From contig KN880438.1 in assembly GCA_000934385.1 (NCBI GenBank), positions 248,001 through 312,000 of the forward strand: 64,000 nucleotides of DNA. The letters are read 5' to 3'. Every line of letters starts with the position of its first letter. The first letter of the stretch is position 1. Made by a program: the position numbers and the translations under genes. The DNA comes from Cylindrobasidium torrendii FP15055 ss-10 (taxonomy: Eukaryota > Basidiomycota > Agaricomycetes > Agaricales > Physalacriaceae). Shown in pieces: positions 1 to 10,803 of this stretch. A model generated the notes under the pieces. That model saw nothing but the letters and a program-made list of their open reading frames with translations, was not told the DNA's origin and made no database searches.

Positions 1-687
1 GTGAGGTGGCATGGGAATTGGCGAGGTGCATGATGTTGTCGTGTTCTCGAGGATGTGAGATAGAGTGATGGACACTTGGGATGCAAATATTTCGAGGGAT
101 GATTGGCAAATGAGAGCACTGTCGACAAGGAAGTCGAGCCCAACGCTTCCATCTGAGGAGACGTGCGCACCAAACGCGATTGACCGCGCTGAATAGCTAT
201 TTGGCCGTGTGGCCTTCGCGAGGTCCCAAATGATGAGGGAGGGCAAGGGTGTGTGAGACTTGTCGACGAACAAATCAAGACGTGCGTCTTCCAAGCACGT
301 CTCGGTGTCTTCTTCATCGGATAGACAGCGCTCCAGATCTTTCGCGTACGTCGCCCAGGATTGTTCTGCGGTCGGCGTAGCACGAATAAGTCGGAGCCAG
401 ACAGCTTCGGGGTCGTGCAAGTATGCCAGTTCTGTTTCGGCTAACAGCACGTCTTGGGTGTCGAGATATCTCATAAGCGAGCTAGCATATGCTGCGCGAA
501 GGAGAGCCAGTCCGTTGCTTGAGATGGTCCCCGTGGGCTCTACCAGTTTTGCAGCGGTCTCATCTGGCACGGAAATGGTGTATGCACACGGCCCCTGCGC
601 AGGATGGCGGCTGAGAGAACCCAAATCAGGGAGCGGCTGATGGGTATAGTTCGTGAACAACGCCTGAGGTTTCGAGGAGGACGCCAT
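1..687 (-). CDS. N-terminus of a large protein, probable siderophore (ferrichrome-type) non-ribosomal peptide synthetase; truncated by window edge
   Basis: An open frame of 229 codons runs without intron from the ATG at 687 to the window edge with no stop, so only the N-terminus is present. It starts MASSSKPQALFTNY. Residues about 165-220 look like the tail of a condensation-type domain: a run of alternating hydrophobics (FGAHVSSDGSVGLDFLVDSA), then SSLEIFASQVSITLSHIL, then a Pro-rich link (PIPMPP) where an adenylation domain could begin. No core adenylation motif lies inside the window, so the NRPS call is an inference. It is backed by context: the gene is divergent from an ABCC transporter, and the shared promoter carries paired iron-GATA sites as in fungal siderophore loci. 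It could instead be another large multidomain protein. Confidence 0.45.
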   Translation of the reverse strand, partial: MASSSKPQALFTNYTHQPLPDLGSLSRHPAQGPCAYTISVPDETAAKLVEPTGTISSNGLALLRAAYASSLMRYLDTQDVLLAETELAYLHDPEAVWLRLIRATPTAEQSWATYAKDLERCLSDEEDTETCLEDARLDLFVDKSHTPLPSLIIWDLAKATRPNSYSARSIAFGAHVSSDGSVGLDFLVDSALICQSSLEIFASQVSITLSHILENTTTSCTSPIPMPPH

Positions 688-1419
688 GGATGTGAAAAAG
701 ACGAAAAAGGTGGTAGACAATCGCGTATGGAAATCGTCGTCGGCATGGCGGACCACTGCTCGACTCGGACCCGCGCAGTCAGCTTGTGGGGCTCAAATCT
801 AATCAGGACCCCTGGAACCTTTGCTTCCGTATCTGGGACGAAATCCTGGCCAAAATACTAGCACAAGATGAAGACCACTTGGCGCAATGAGGCGCAATGC
901 AGTGGGATTGCTTCTCTACGCTCTACCCACGCTGTAGCTGGCCGAAAATGAGCTCAGAACGAGCTTAAAAGTTCGCACATGGTTCCGGGAAATCAATCCG
1001 TGGCTTATCAGATTGAACAATCTGATAACTTTCGAATGAAAAGTTAAAGGTACCGCAAAAGTACCGCACGTTGTAATAAGAAACCACCATCATTATGAGC
1101 CCCGCACCACTATCTGAGGCGCCGAAAAAGGTCGACAACGCCCAGAATATGGCTAGGAATATTCGAGTGCGTCTACGAGAGTAGGAATGGCCTGACATTG
1201 ACGAGCCAGTGCGCTCCGAAAGCACGGATGCTGCAGAACCATGCGGTACACATTTGGCCCCGCTGATGTAGAGTATTACTCCGACCAGATTTCGACCAGA
1301 TTCAGGCCTTGGCTTTTTCGCAATGCGATCGACCAGCACGTCCCTTGCACCTGTATAACCAGGGTGTCCCCAGCTCTCTTTTCTCTACGTCCACTGTCCC
1401 CTCCGTCGACGTACCGGCC
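688..1419. promoter_or_regulatory. Divergent promoter region between the probable NRPS and the ABC transporter
   Basis: This 732-bp non-coding stretch separates two divergent start codons (687 minus, 1420 plus). Short open frames inside it have no recognisable content. Its notable element is the palindromic GATA site at 1005-1028, roughly 320 bp from one start and 390 bp from the other, so both genes could be controlled from it. Confidence 0.6.
1005..1028. promoter_or_regulatory. Inverted pair of ATCTGATAA sites (iron-responsive GATA-factor binding site)
   Basis: Two perfect 10-bp arms (TTATCAGATT and AATCTGATAA) flank a 4-base GAAC centre. Each arm contains ATCTGATAA in opposite orientation. 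ATCWGATAA is the published extended consensus of the fungal iron-sensing GATA repressors (SreA, Urbs1, Fep1 type) that silence siderophore genes when iron is plentiful. The sequence match is exact; the function is inferred from consensus and from the position between a probable siderophore synthetase and an ABCC transporter. Confidence 0.7.
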
Positions 1420-4400
1420 ATGGCGCAGCTCTGCACCTACGAGGGTTCCCTGGGACCCATCGCGTACTGCCGCCACATGGATTTCACCCTCGGTTTCGAG
1501 CTCAGGTCAGCCCCTCGACAACATTTTACGTCTTGGAGAGGCAAAGCTAACCGAAAGATTGGTACTCCAGGTTTCTGTCAATTGCCCCATCAGCCTTCTT
1601 CATTTTCTACGCTATCTTACGCTTGAAATTCCTACTCGATTCCCAACGCGTCGTTAAAAGTACAGTCGACGTTCTATCCGCCACAAAGCTTGCCCTCGGC
1701 CTCGTTCTGGTCGCCTCCACCGCCGCACTCGTTGGCTCTGTCCCTAGAAATGGCTGGGGTCTGTGGGCAACGATAGCATACTCTTTGGAGCTCATTGTAG
1801 CGGTATGTCATGGCTCCGCCCTCACTCACACGATGCTCATTATCCATAGCTATGCTTCGTCCCGGTTTCCTACATTCACCACACCCGGACAATTGCTCCT
1901 AGTGTTTTCATCGGCAGCTATCTAGCGTTGCAAACCCTCTTCACAGCGGCACAACTGCGCACATACATCACCACCGGTCTCTTCACAGCGTCCTTCTTCC
2001 CACCTCTTGTGATTGCATTCGCAGCGCGCACCATCCTGGTCGTTGTTGAATTCACCAACAAACGTCATTGGCTCCTGGAATCATGCACAGTGAGTACCAT
2101 CCCAGTGCTTGTTGCCCTCCTCAACCTCATGTCCTTCAGCCTGCCGCTGCCGAAGCGACCGCATCCCTACCGGAGCGCCTTAGCTTTGCGTACCTCTGGC
2201 CATTGCTCCTACGAGGCTTCAAAGGTCCCATCAGCTTGGATCAGCTTAACGATTTTGGTCTTCCCTACACCCTTTCGTCTTCTTACGCCAATGCTCGCCT
2301 GACGAAGACGCTCGCAGAGGCGTATGTTTTCTCGACCTCCATTTTCTTCGTTGGTATCTAACTGCCCATAGCCGTACAGTCGCCGATGTTATCACGCAAC
2401 CCATTTTCTTGCCCTCAATGAAGGCGTTCTTCTCGCAGTTCGCTGGACCGGCCATTCCAAAGCTGTTCCTCATCGCAACGACCTTCACCCAGCCATTCTT
2501 GGTCAGCCGCATGCTGTCGTTCATTGAATCGTACTCTTCCGATGACGGCGCCCGTGAGGACCCAGCTCTTGGGTGGGGACTGGTCGGTGCGTATGCGATT
2601 GTGTACATGCTCATTGCGTTTTCGACTGCGTTGTACTGGGACAAAGTATACGCCATGGTTGTTTGCTATCGCGCTGCACTGTACGTATATCACCCAACGA
2701 GCATGGTGCATCATAATGAACCTTGCCCATAGCGTGAGCGTCATCTTCGACAAATCCATGCGCCTCTCTGCATCTGTGTCGGAAACGAAGGGAAACACGG
2801 CCGTTACCTACATGTCCGTCGATGTTGAGCGAGTGTGTGAGGGTATCGCGTTCTTCCACGAAACTTGGTCGGCCCTTTTGTCCATTGCCGTCGCTGCCGT
2901 CATTTTGTGGTTCAGAGTGTGTCTGATTTCTCTCTTATTCGTTAAGATGCTTAACGTATGACAGGCAACTTTTGCGATGATTCCTCCCATTGTCATCATG
3001 ATTGGATTTTTCTTCATCACAAGCTACATCGGAAAGCGTGTCGCTGGATCCCAGAAGAGGTGGATGGAGAGCACCCAAGCTCGCATCAAAGTTCTGGTAC
3101 GTGCGTAGAGTGCTCTTCCGAACAGTCCTAACCAGTTTCCAGACCTCCATTACTTCGCAAATGCTGCCCATCAAGTTCCTGGCTGTGGAGCAGACCGTGC
3201 GCAAGTGGGTCGAACCCGTCCGTGAGCGAGAGGTCTCCCAATTGCGCGGATTCTAGTATGTTATGTGACTCCCTTTCGAATTGCAACTGATGTATTGCTT
3301 AGCTTCAGATTGGTAATTGTGGGTGTACTGTCCTCGGCAACGATCAACTTTGCTGGATTGTCTGCGCTGGGGACGTTTGTCGGGATCAGCTCTGACAACT
3401 TACGCCCGCAAAACCTGTTTACTATCCTCACAGTTGTTGTACGTCTATTCTACTTCCCTGCTTGTGGACTCCACTCACGGTGATTTAGAACCTTGTCACC
3501 CTCCCAATCAGCACGGTGGGTAACTGCTTCCCATTGTTGCTTGCGTCGTATGCGAGTATGAAGCGTATCGCGGAATTCTTGAGCTTGGAAGAGAAAACGG
3601 AAATTATCAGCGACGAGGCGAACTCCGACCTCAGTGTCACTGAAGTCGGGAGTACCAAGTCTGCCTCCTCAGCCACATCGCTCAAGAAGGTCGACCGTCT
3701 CGATGGACCACTGTCTTTGGATAACGTGACCGTGGCAGTCGATGCCCGCGGTCAACCTGTGCTTTCGGACCTCAGTATCACTATCCCCGAACGTGCCCTG
3801 ACGATGATTGTTGGACCCGTAGCATCGGTACGTGCACGCATTGTTCCATATCTGGACTCGTATTGATAGATGCACAAATAGGGAAAGACTGTCTTACTCC
3901 GGACTCTCCTTGGCGAGAACTTTATTATGCGGGGCGGATGTTCCCTCCCGAACGGAAGAGTCGCGTACGCCCCTCAGGAAGCATTCATTTGGCCGACCAC
4001 GATCCGCGAGAACATTGTATTGGACGGAGATTTCGATCCAGACTGGTATGCGGATGTGGTCAAGGCTTGCGCGCTCGAACACGATTTCTCGGAGATGGCG
4101 GATGGTGATATGACGGTCATGACGAGTGGTGCGGGAAGCTCTGTGAGCGGCGGACAGAAACAGCGCATTGTGAGTTAGATAACCTATTGACCTGAAGGAG
4201 CTAATTTGGTCATCAGTCTCTGGCTCGTGCGGTGTACGCTCGCTGTGCCATCACCCTTCTTGATGATTGCTTCTCCGCATTGGACGCACACACATCCGCG
4301 GCTGTTTTCGAAAACTTGTTCGGCCGGGAGGGCATTTTCCGCGGTCGTTGCGTCGCTCTAGTCACTCACAATCGTATGTCAGAATGCTCAAACCGATTGG

Positions 4401-6615
4401 GTGTTGTTAACACAATTGTTAGTGCTGCATCTCTCTGTTGCGGAGCATGTCATCATCCTCGATGCGTGCGCTGTGGTGGCTGAGGGTTCGCTTCAGGATA
4501 TCCGTGCCGGGAACTTGGACGTCGCCAAGTATGTCGGCGAGCAGAAATCTGTGGACGAAGTAGAGGTTGTGGCCACTTCGAATAGGCCGGTCATCAAGCC
4601 TGCGGCTACAACCGTGAAGGCACAGGTATCTGAGAAAAAGGCGGCACCTGTCACCGGCTCGCCAGAGACGAAGCCTGCCTCACCCAAAGCCAACAAGTGG
4701 GCACCGTACCTGTTCTACTTGCGCGCTGTATGTTTTGCTTCACCAGCCTTATACTTGTTGCTGACCCTTTGACAGTGCGGATGGAAGCGCCTTTCTCTCT
4801 GCTTCGGATGCCTTGTCACGTACACCGCCATGCAAATCGGTCTGCAGGTCCTTCTCAAGTACTGGTCAGAGAGTACAACGACTAGCCATGGTCCCTGGCT
4901 AGGAGGATACGCCGCGTTCACTGTCATCTGCTTCATCACGTCTTTCATCACGCTTGGAATCTACTCCCAGTACACTGCACCTCACGCATCGCTGGTCATT
5001 CATGCGCATCAACTGGCGACTGTGCTCGCTGCTCCAGTGACCTACTTTCAGAAGACACCTGTGGCTCAATTGCAGAATCGTTGGTCGAGCGACATGTACA
5101 TCGCTGACTTTGCGTTCCCCCGTGCAATCCAGGACTTCATGTTCACCGCCGTGTATGTCGTAGGCGCCATCGTCCTCATCCTCATCGCGGTTCCGTGGTT
5201 GGCTATTTCGATCCCTTTCCTGGCGGTTATCTACTGGGGCCTACAACGCATTTACTTGGCGACCTCGCGTCAGCTCCAGGCTTTGACGATGAGTTCAAAG
5301 ACGCCAATCTACACTGCTTTTACCAGCACCCTGAATGGTCTTGTCACTATTCGCGCCTTCCAGGCGCAAAAACTCTTCAAGACCCAGAGCATCCATCACT
5401 TGGACCGCGCACAGACCCCCATGTACTATCGTTACGCCGGTATCCGATTCCTGTATGTCCACACAACCTCACGAATTGTGGAAGATAACTAACGCAGTCG
5501 GCAGTCGCACATCATTGAACTGTCTTACCGCATTCATTGCCATTGCCATCGCCGCCCTCGCTGTCGGCCTGCGCAACAACACGTCTGGTGGTTATCTCGG
5601 TGTTGCATTGTCACAACTTGTCGGCCTTTCACAAAGCTTGATCAACTTGCTTCTTGCGTACACGCGAGTCGAGAACGGTATCGTCTCCGTCGCGCGTATC
5701 CTCGAGCTCGACACCTTGGAAGCGGAGAGTGATGAAAACACGGACACTAGCAACTTTGGGCAGCAGTGGCCGTCGACTGGTCACGTCGAGTTCCGTGATG
5801 TTAGCTTGCGCTACTCGTGCGTGCATCTCCTTTTACTAGTCACTGGGTCCCTCTAACCAAATGCAGGCTTGACGGTGCGCCTGTGCTCAAGAACCTGAGC
5901 TTCACTGTTCGCGGTGGTGAGAAGCTTGGCATCTGTGGACGCACGGGCAGTGGCAAAAGTAGCACGATCTTCACTCTGCTTCGCGGGCCCGGAAAGTCTT
6001 TCATGTCTGGGAAGATCTTCATCGACGGCGTCGACATTACTACTGTGCCGTTGAGCGTTCTGCGTTCTGCAATCAGCACCGTGTCCCAAGATCCTTTCCT
6101 ATTGTACGCATCACTGAGGGACAACTTGACGCTTGGATGCGCGACGTCGGTAACTGACCAGGAGATCTGGGAGGCACTCAAGCTATCAAACATGGGAAAT
6201 GCGGTCAACAAGCTGGAGAAGAAGCTGGACACTATCGTTGCTGGTGATGGTTCTCAATTCTCCGCCGGAGAGGTGAGCTTTCTCAAAGTGTTGTGATGAG
6301 CGAAATGCTGACAGATTCCAGCGCCAATTACTGTGCATTGCGCGTGTGTTGTTGCAGAAGAGGAAGATTGTGGTCTTGGATGAGGCATCGTCCAGCATGG
6401 ACACGGGGACCGACAAGCAGCTCCTCGAGGTCTTGAACACTGCGCTGCGCGACGTCACGGTCATTTCCGTTGCGCATCGCATTTCGACCATTGTTGCTTA
6501 TGACAATGTCATGGTGTTGGATAGCGGCCGTATCCTCGAAACAGGCGCACCGCGGGAGCTCCTGACACACGAAGACTCGCATTTCGCGGGTCTTTACAAG
6601 GCGCAAACAGCGTGA
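1420..6615 (+). CDS. ABC transporter, ABCC/MRP type (full length, with N-terminal TMD0), candidate siderophore or toxin transporter
   Basis: About sixteen short introns interrupt a protein of roughly 1,400 residues that starts MAQLCTYEGSLGPIAY. Order: N-terminal TMD0-like helices, TMD1, NBD1, TMD2, NBD2. NBD1 has Walker A GPVASGKT (completed across an intron at about 3829-3881), Q-loop APQEAFIWP, signature VSGGQKQRI, Walker B ITLLDDCFSALD and VTH. Walker B carries Asp instead of the catalytic Glu, as usual for NBD1 of ABCC proteins. NBD2 is canonical: GRTGSGKSS, SQDPFLLYASLRDNL, FSAGERQLLCIARVLL (across an intron), VVLDEASSSMD, SVAHR. ATP hydrolysis would be driven mainly at one composite site. 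In fission yeast the ABCC protein Abc3 moves ferrichrome across the vacuole and is repressed by the GATA factor Fep1. The divergent NRPS-like gene and iron-GATA sites suggest a similar role here; substrate is inferred. Confidence 0.9.
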
Positions 6616-6719
6616 GGGTGCACAAAAGGCAATAGGTAGCGTTCAGGAAATTAGTTAGCATAATAATATTCGACCAGTAGTAATCGTACACAAGCATACA
6701 TAGATAAGTAGTCCGCTCT

Positions 6720-7296
6720 TCAAATTGGATCTTCTTCATCCAAAGACCAGGCATTTTCCTTGATGAGTTTCTCGCGCTCTAGAAGGTACTTGTCTGTGAA
6801 CGGAATGAGAGGCTGTGGGGATATGAGGGTGGATTATAGACGAACTTTCTTTATATTTCTGCGAGAAATCAGCGGCTTTGTGATAGAACCAGCCAACTCT
6901 GTCGTCGCAGCCCAAGCAAAACACATCTGCTACTGTGTGGGTCCCTGTTCTGGATGCATGACTTGAGTCAATCAGAGGGCGTTGAGCAGTGACTGGGACC
7001 AACAGCAGGGCTCTGTCCTCCTTTCGCCCTAGCTTGACATTAATGGCCGACTGCATTAAACTGAAAATCATAAATAACCATGGAGCACAAGGGCATCTGT
7101 GAGCGCTGACTAGCCGCGTCCATCGCGTCCTGAGAACGCCTTGCTGATTAGCTCGTCCTGCAAAGCCTGGCGGTTTGCTGAATATTGTGTGTGATTGCGA
7201 AGATTGGTCACTGACAATGACTGCGGCACATTTAGAGCAAGCGAATGTAGGACGGCCTTCGTATGCCTGCACCACCTGGCTCTTGGTATCCGTCAT
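6720..7296 (-). CDS. Yippee-family zinc-binding protein (Yippee/Mis18/Cereblon fold)
   Basis: With four introns the exons join into a classical Yippee domain: FACSKC (first Cys pair), then ALQDELISKAFSGRDGRG, YLMQSAINVKLGRKEDRALL, TGTHTVADVFCLGC (second Cys pair), GWFYHKAADFSQKYKE and a tail ending NAWSLDEEDPI. The two CxxC pairs bind one zinc. The joins were chosen because each restores the family pattern: donors at AGTGACC, AGTCAGC, GTTGGTC and GTTCGTC in transcript orientation. Start MTDTKSQVVQAYEGRP is preferred; an in-frame Met further upstream at 7362 is possible. Size is close to the family norm of about 110-130 residues. Yippee proteins are linked to growth control and, in yeast (Moh1), to stationary-phase survival; the exact role in basidiomycetes is not known. 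Confidence 0.85.
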
Positions 7297-7698
7297 TCTG
7301 GTGGAAGACAATCGGTCGATGACCCTGAAGAGCGCGATGTCAGCACGACGATTGAAGTACATGATAGTCCAGAGCTAGAAGAAAACGAACGTCTACTTTA
7401 TATGATGTTGGAGGTTGCTGTTAAGGAGAGCAACCCGAGTTTGGTCAGATGCCATCAATGTTGTGGAATCACATGCATTCGGAGGCCTCAAGGTAACTCT
7501 GAATCGAGCTTGAACGTTTGAACGTTGAACGTTATTGTCAACGTTAAACCAGCTGTATACATAAGATCGTACCTACACACGAGCCATTCCTGGACAATCA
7601 TCGAAGGCAAGCTCAAGCAAAGATGAAGAAGCAAATAAAGCGAATAAATTATCCTACATATATTCCGGAATTGTTATTGAGATAAGATAGGTAGCCCC
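7297..7698. other. Intergenic: upstream region of the Yippee gene with a GAACGTT repeat cluster
   Basis: No gene seen. Around 7510-7545 the heptamer-like unit TTGAACG occurs three times in close tandem, followed by an inverted copy of the AACGTT core. The cluster lies some 215-250 bp upstream of the Yippee start and downstream of the 3' end of the next gene. Confidence 0.4.
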
Positions 7699-8825
7699 TT
7701 AGACGCAGGTGCCTTCGTAAGCCGTGTGCGTATCCGCCACCATCGCGCCGGAAAACTCTGCAAAAGTCGAGCGGTCGTCCTGATTCGTGAGAATGCTGTC
7801 AATGTTGGCAGCCCACTTAAAGTGTCCATTCGTCCTCGAGTTGTAATTGAACCAGACCCAACCAGTGGCAAGGTAGCGGATTGTGCCCTTAGCATCCAAG
7901 TTGCATGTCTTGGTTTCCGCCTGTTGATTGTTAGGAATCGCCAGTCAGTGTATAAGCATGGTTCGAACGTACGGTGGCCGTGCAAGTCTTGCCCTCCGGA
8001 GCAGTCATGGTGAGCTGTACAGTGCTCGCGTCGTTGTACGCAACACTGAATGCGCTCGAAAGAGTGTTGGTAACTGATGTTGAGATAGTATATGAGCCAG
8101 TGACATCGGCGACTGCGGGAATTTTAACAGCAACGGAAAGCGTTGTGCTGAGGCCAAGGGTAGACGCCTCTGCAAGTCGTGTAAGCACGATGAAAACAAA
8201 AGTTTCTCTGCACTCACGGCTGACGGTGTAGGAGGTGCTAGTGGTGAAACCTTGGGTAACACCAATGGCGACGGTACCAGAAGTACCGACAAGCTTGCCC
8301 TCGGTCGAGGTAGTGTGGGTCTGGCAAACTGGGTCGCCACTGAAGTCGAGTTCTACAACCTCGTCCGACACGCAAACCTGTGCGGGACTGTCCAAATACT
8401 ACAAGATCTTAGTTGGTAATCACCAGAAAACCGGTTGTATCACGCACCTCAGTAGGGTTTGTTACAATATTGCGAGAGCCTGTACCCCAGTTATCGTTGG
8501 CGTAGTTGTTAAGCGTTGCCCACCCGGGCACTGATCAGAGAAGTCAGAAACAAATCCTCGAAGGAGAGACAGAGTAAGGCTCACTCTTCTGGGCCTCATC
8601 GGCGCTGAGGTCGCCACAGGTCGCCGCGCGCTTGGTGATGGACTGGACGCTTGTAGTTACGGGGTACCGACCAGTAACCTCCCCGTTGATGTTGTATGCG
8701 ACATATTCCCCCGCGTCCTCGTCAAGGCCGATGTGGGCGACGTCACGAGGCAATATTTTGGTGAGTTGGTCGAATGGCAAAGCAGAGGCAACAGCTGCTA
8801 TGAATAAAAGAGAAAGTGCAAACAT
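7699..8825 (-). CDS. Secreted cysteine-containing protein with an aerolysin/ETX-MTX2-like beta pattern; function unknown
   Basis: The ORF starts MFALSLLFIAAVASAL, a clear signal peptide, followed by a propeptide ending in a Kex2-type KR (SITKR|AATCGDL). About five introns join the rest. The mature part opens with a Trp/Asn-rich segment (MPGWATLNNYANDNW). It continues with a long stretch of alternating Thr/Ser and hydrophobic residues on both sides of VAVKIPAVADVTGSYT, and a C-terminal domain ending AYEGTC. The alternating Thr/Ser strands around a central segment resemble the membrane-inserting region of aerolysin-type or ETX/MTX2 beta-pore proteins. This is resemblance by pattern only, and no family signature was matched. 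About six cysteines suggest disulfides. It could equally be an adhesive or structural beta-rich secreted protein. Confidence 0.6.
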
Positions 8826-9689
8826 GCTGGCCCGAAATGAATGAGAAGGAAGAAAGAAGGAAGGCGTTGGTTGTACTGGGCAAAGAAAGGTTAAAGATTG
8901 TATGAGATAATGTGTGCTCAACTTTCTCGCTTTTATATGACAGGCGCTAGCCCCAGTTTGGTGAGCCACAAGGCTAATATTGATTGGAATTGAATGTCGA
9001 ACGGGTGTTGCTCAACGAGCCTGCTCGGTCCATGTGCCAATGCTCCGACATCTCTGTTTCGATGTGTGCTGAGCAACACCCGCGAAGCGCTAATAGGCTG
9101 GTCGAGGACTCGGAATTCACTAACCGTCACATCGTATCTGAACTTGAATATGCTCTGCCTTGAATGCCCTATGATATCTAGCTGTCCAACCACCCATGCT
9201 TTGTGGAGTTTACTGAAAGAAACAACTTCACCCAGGAGGAGTACTAGCCTATAGTCGACTGAAACAAAAGGCGTGATTCGTGTCACGAATGGAAAACCAT
9301 CCTTGGCATCACGTCCCTAATTTCAGATGGGTCAATAACTTCGGATAATCTACTACATGAGGCTCAGAAAAGAGTGTCTTTGCTTTGCATACACATCTGA
9401 TAGGACGATGCAAACCTTCGGAACCAAGAGTAAGATCGCCATCACGCCGAGCACGGCCATAAGCACACACAGTCCGTCGAGTTCCAACCAATTGTGGTGA
9501 GTAGTGTTCGAACCTTGCAAGGTGAGAAGATACATAGCGCGCTTGTTCGGAGATTTTCATTCTGGTCAAACGGACTGAGTGACCATAGCTTTGGGACGCT
9601 GTGTAGGATGTGCAGAGCAATTTTTTTATTGCCATGAAAACTTGTACTGCAGTGGTAGTTCCCGAGTCATAGCACCGTCCTTCAGGCTA
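8826..9689. other. Intergenic stretch, two unsupported minus-strand ORFs and a 13-bp inverted repeat
   Basis: Apart from the TATA box, this 864-bp region holds two minus-strand open frames (about 8933-9286 and 9353-9535). The second has one hydrophobic stretch, but neither resembles a known family or splices convincingly. A 13-bp inverted repeat (CGGGTGTTGCTCA at 9002-9014 and its complement at 9070-9082) encloses a smaller hairpin. I cannot call a gene here. Confidence 0.4.
8930..8937 (-). promoter_or_regulatory. TATA box of the secreted beta-rich protein gene
   Basis: Reads TATAAAAG on the minus strand, about 105 bp upstream of the ATG at 8825. Confidence 0.55.
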
Positions 9690-10592
9690 TTAACGCCCTT
9701 CGTTCACAGGTATAGAAACGAATGAAGCTGGCCTCGGCTGCTTGACCCCGTCAAGCCATACATCAAGATGTTCGTCGTAAAAGCACACATAGCCACGGAT
9801 GGAAGCACACTCCAGATTGGGCGCACGATAAAACCAAGCCAGGTTCTCACGTAGCGGTGCGGACGTCGTTGCTTGTATGTGGAAGTAGTTTGCTTCACCC
9901 TATGTCGGTTTAGTTATCAGCTTGCATGTCGATGAGGTTGGCCCACCTTGTACGGACACCCTGTCTTTAAGTCGGAAGGGGTGAGCAAATCAAGATGGCA
10001 GTCTGCTAGTGGGACGTAGAATCGTGGGATCAGATTTGTTTCCAGAACCAACAGCGGGCGGGATGTCCGGGCTATCTCGACGCCGTCGACTTTAATACAA
10101 ATGTCACGAGACGAGTGCAGAACATCAACCCGCTGCAATTTTCGTCAGTCAATAGCTAAATCTTGGAGGACACCTGAGCGCTGACGTGGTATGGATCTTT
10201 AGGATGGCTGAATACTTGTTCATCCTCTTCAAACCAGGCATCTACCGCCTTGAATTCGATAGTAAACAGTCCTTGAAGAGGTCCGGTGTGATAGACCTTC
10301 AGAGCGTTCTCTTTTGTCTTCGCTTCTCTGACTTGAATCGTGTACGTGGTATATTCAGCAGATTTGATTTCGTTGCTCAGGTATTTTGAGGGAAGCTCGT
10401 CGATGCGAAAGTGGTACTCTGGGATGAGCGATTCTGGAGCCCAGCTGTTTCGAACACATGAGGAATCGGGAGATTTTATAGACCAGTCACTCACACAAAT
10501 CGCGCCTGGCTGCTGTCCACGATGAATTGCCCCCCAAAGAGGGCACGAACGCGAGGGAAAACCTTTTCGATACGAATTCCGGGGCCGAACAT
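9690..10592 (-). CDS. DUF427 domain protein with two domain copies
   Basis: Starts MFGPGIRIEKVFPRVRALFGG. Exons join into a first DUF427-like unit (RVRALFGGQFIVDSSQAR, then PEYHFRIDELP) and a complete second unit: ICIKVDGVEIARTSRPLLVL, FYVPLADCHLDLL, TPSDLKTGCPYKGEANYFHI, and a tail with LAWFYRAPNLECASIRGYV. The TxCPYKG stretch is the hallmark of the family. Two copies in tandem are common in fungal members. The biochemical function of DUF427 is not established; the fold is small and beta-rich. Three introns of about 50 nt are needed. The protein is soluble, about 240 residues, with no signal peptide. Confidence 0.8.
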
Positions 10593-10803
10593 GTTCGCGG
10601 GGGGCTTTATCAGTCAGACACCCACCTTTATATACCGGCGATTGAGCATTTGAAATCATGAGTGAGCAAAGGGAGGATTTGTCAGGTCAAGAGTAAGAGA
10701 CGCCATCAGGTGTCCACAACTTTCTCTCACGCACATGATGTCCATCCACACAATGTCAATTGCGGAATTATAGTACAGGATGCGATGCGTCCATGGTAAG
10801 ATA

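Noticed and set aside
8933..9286. Minus ORF of 117 codons upstream of the secreted protein gene
   Set aside because: Overlaps the TATA box of that gene and the inverted repeat; no recognisable domain, no splicing partner found.
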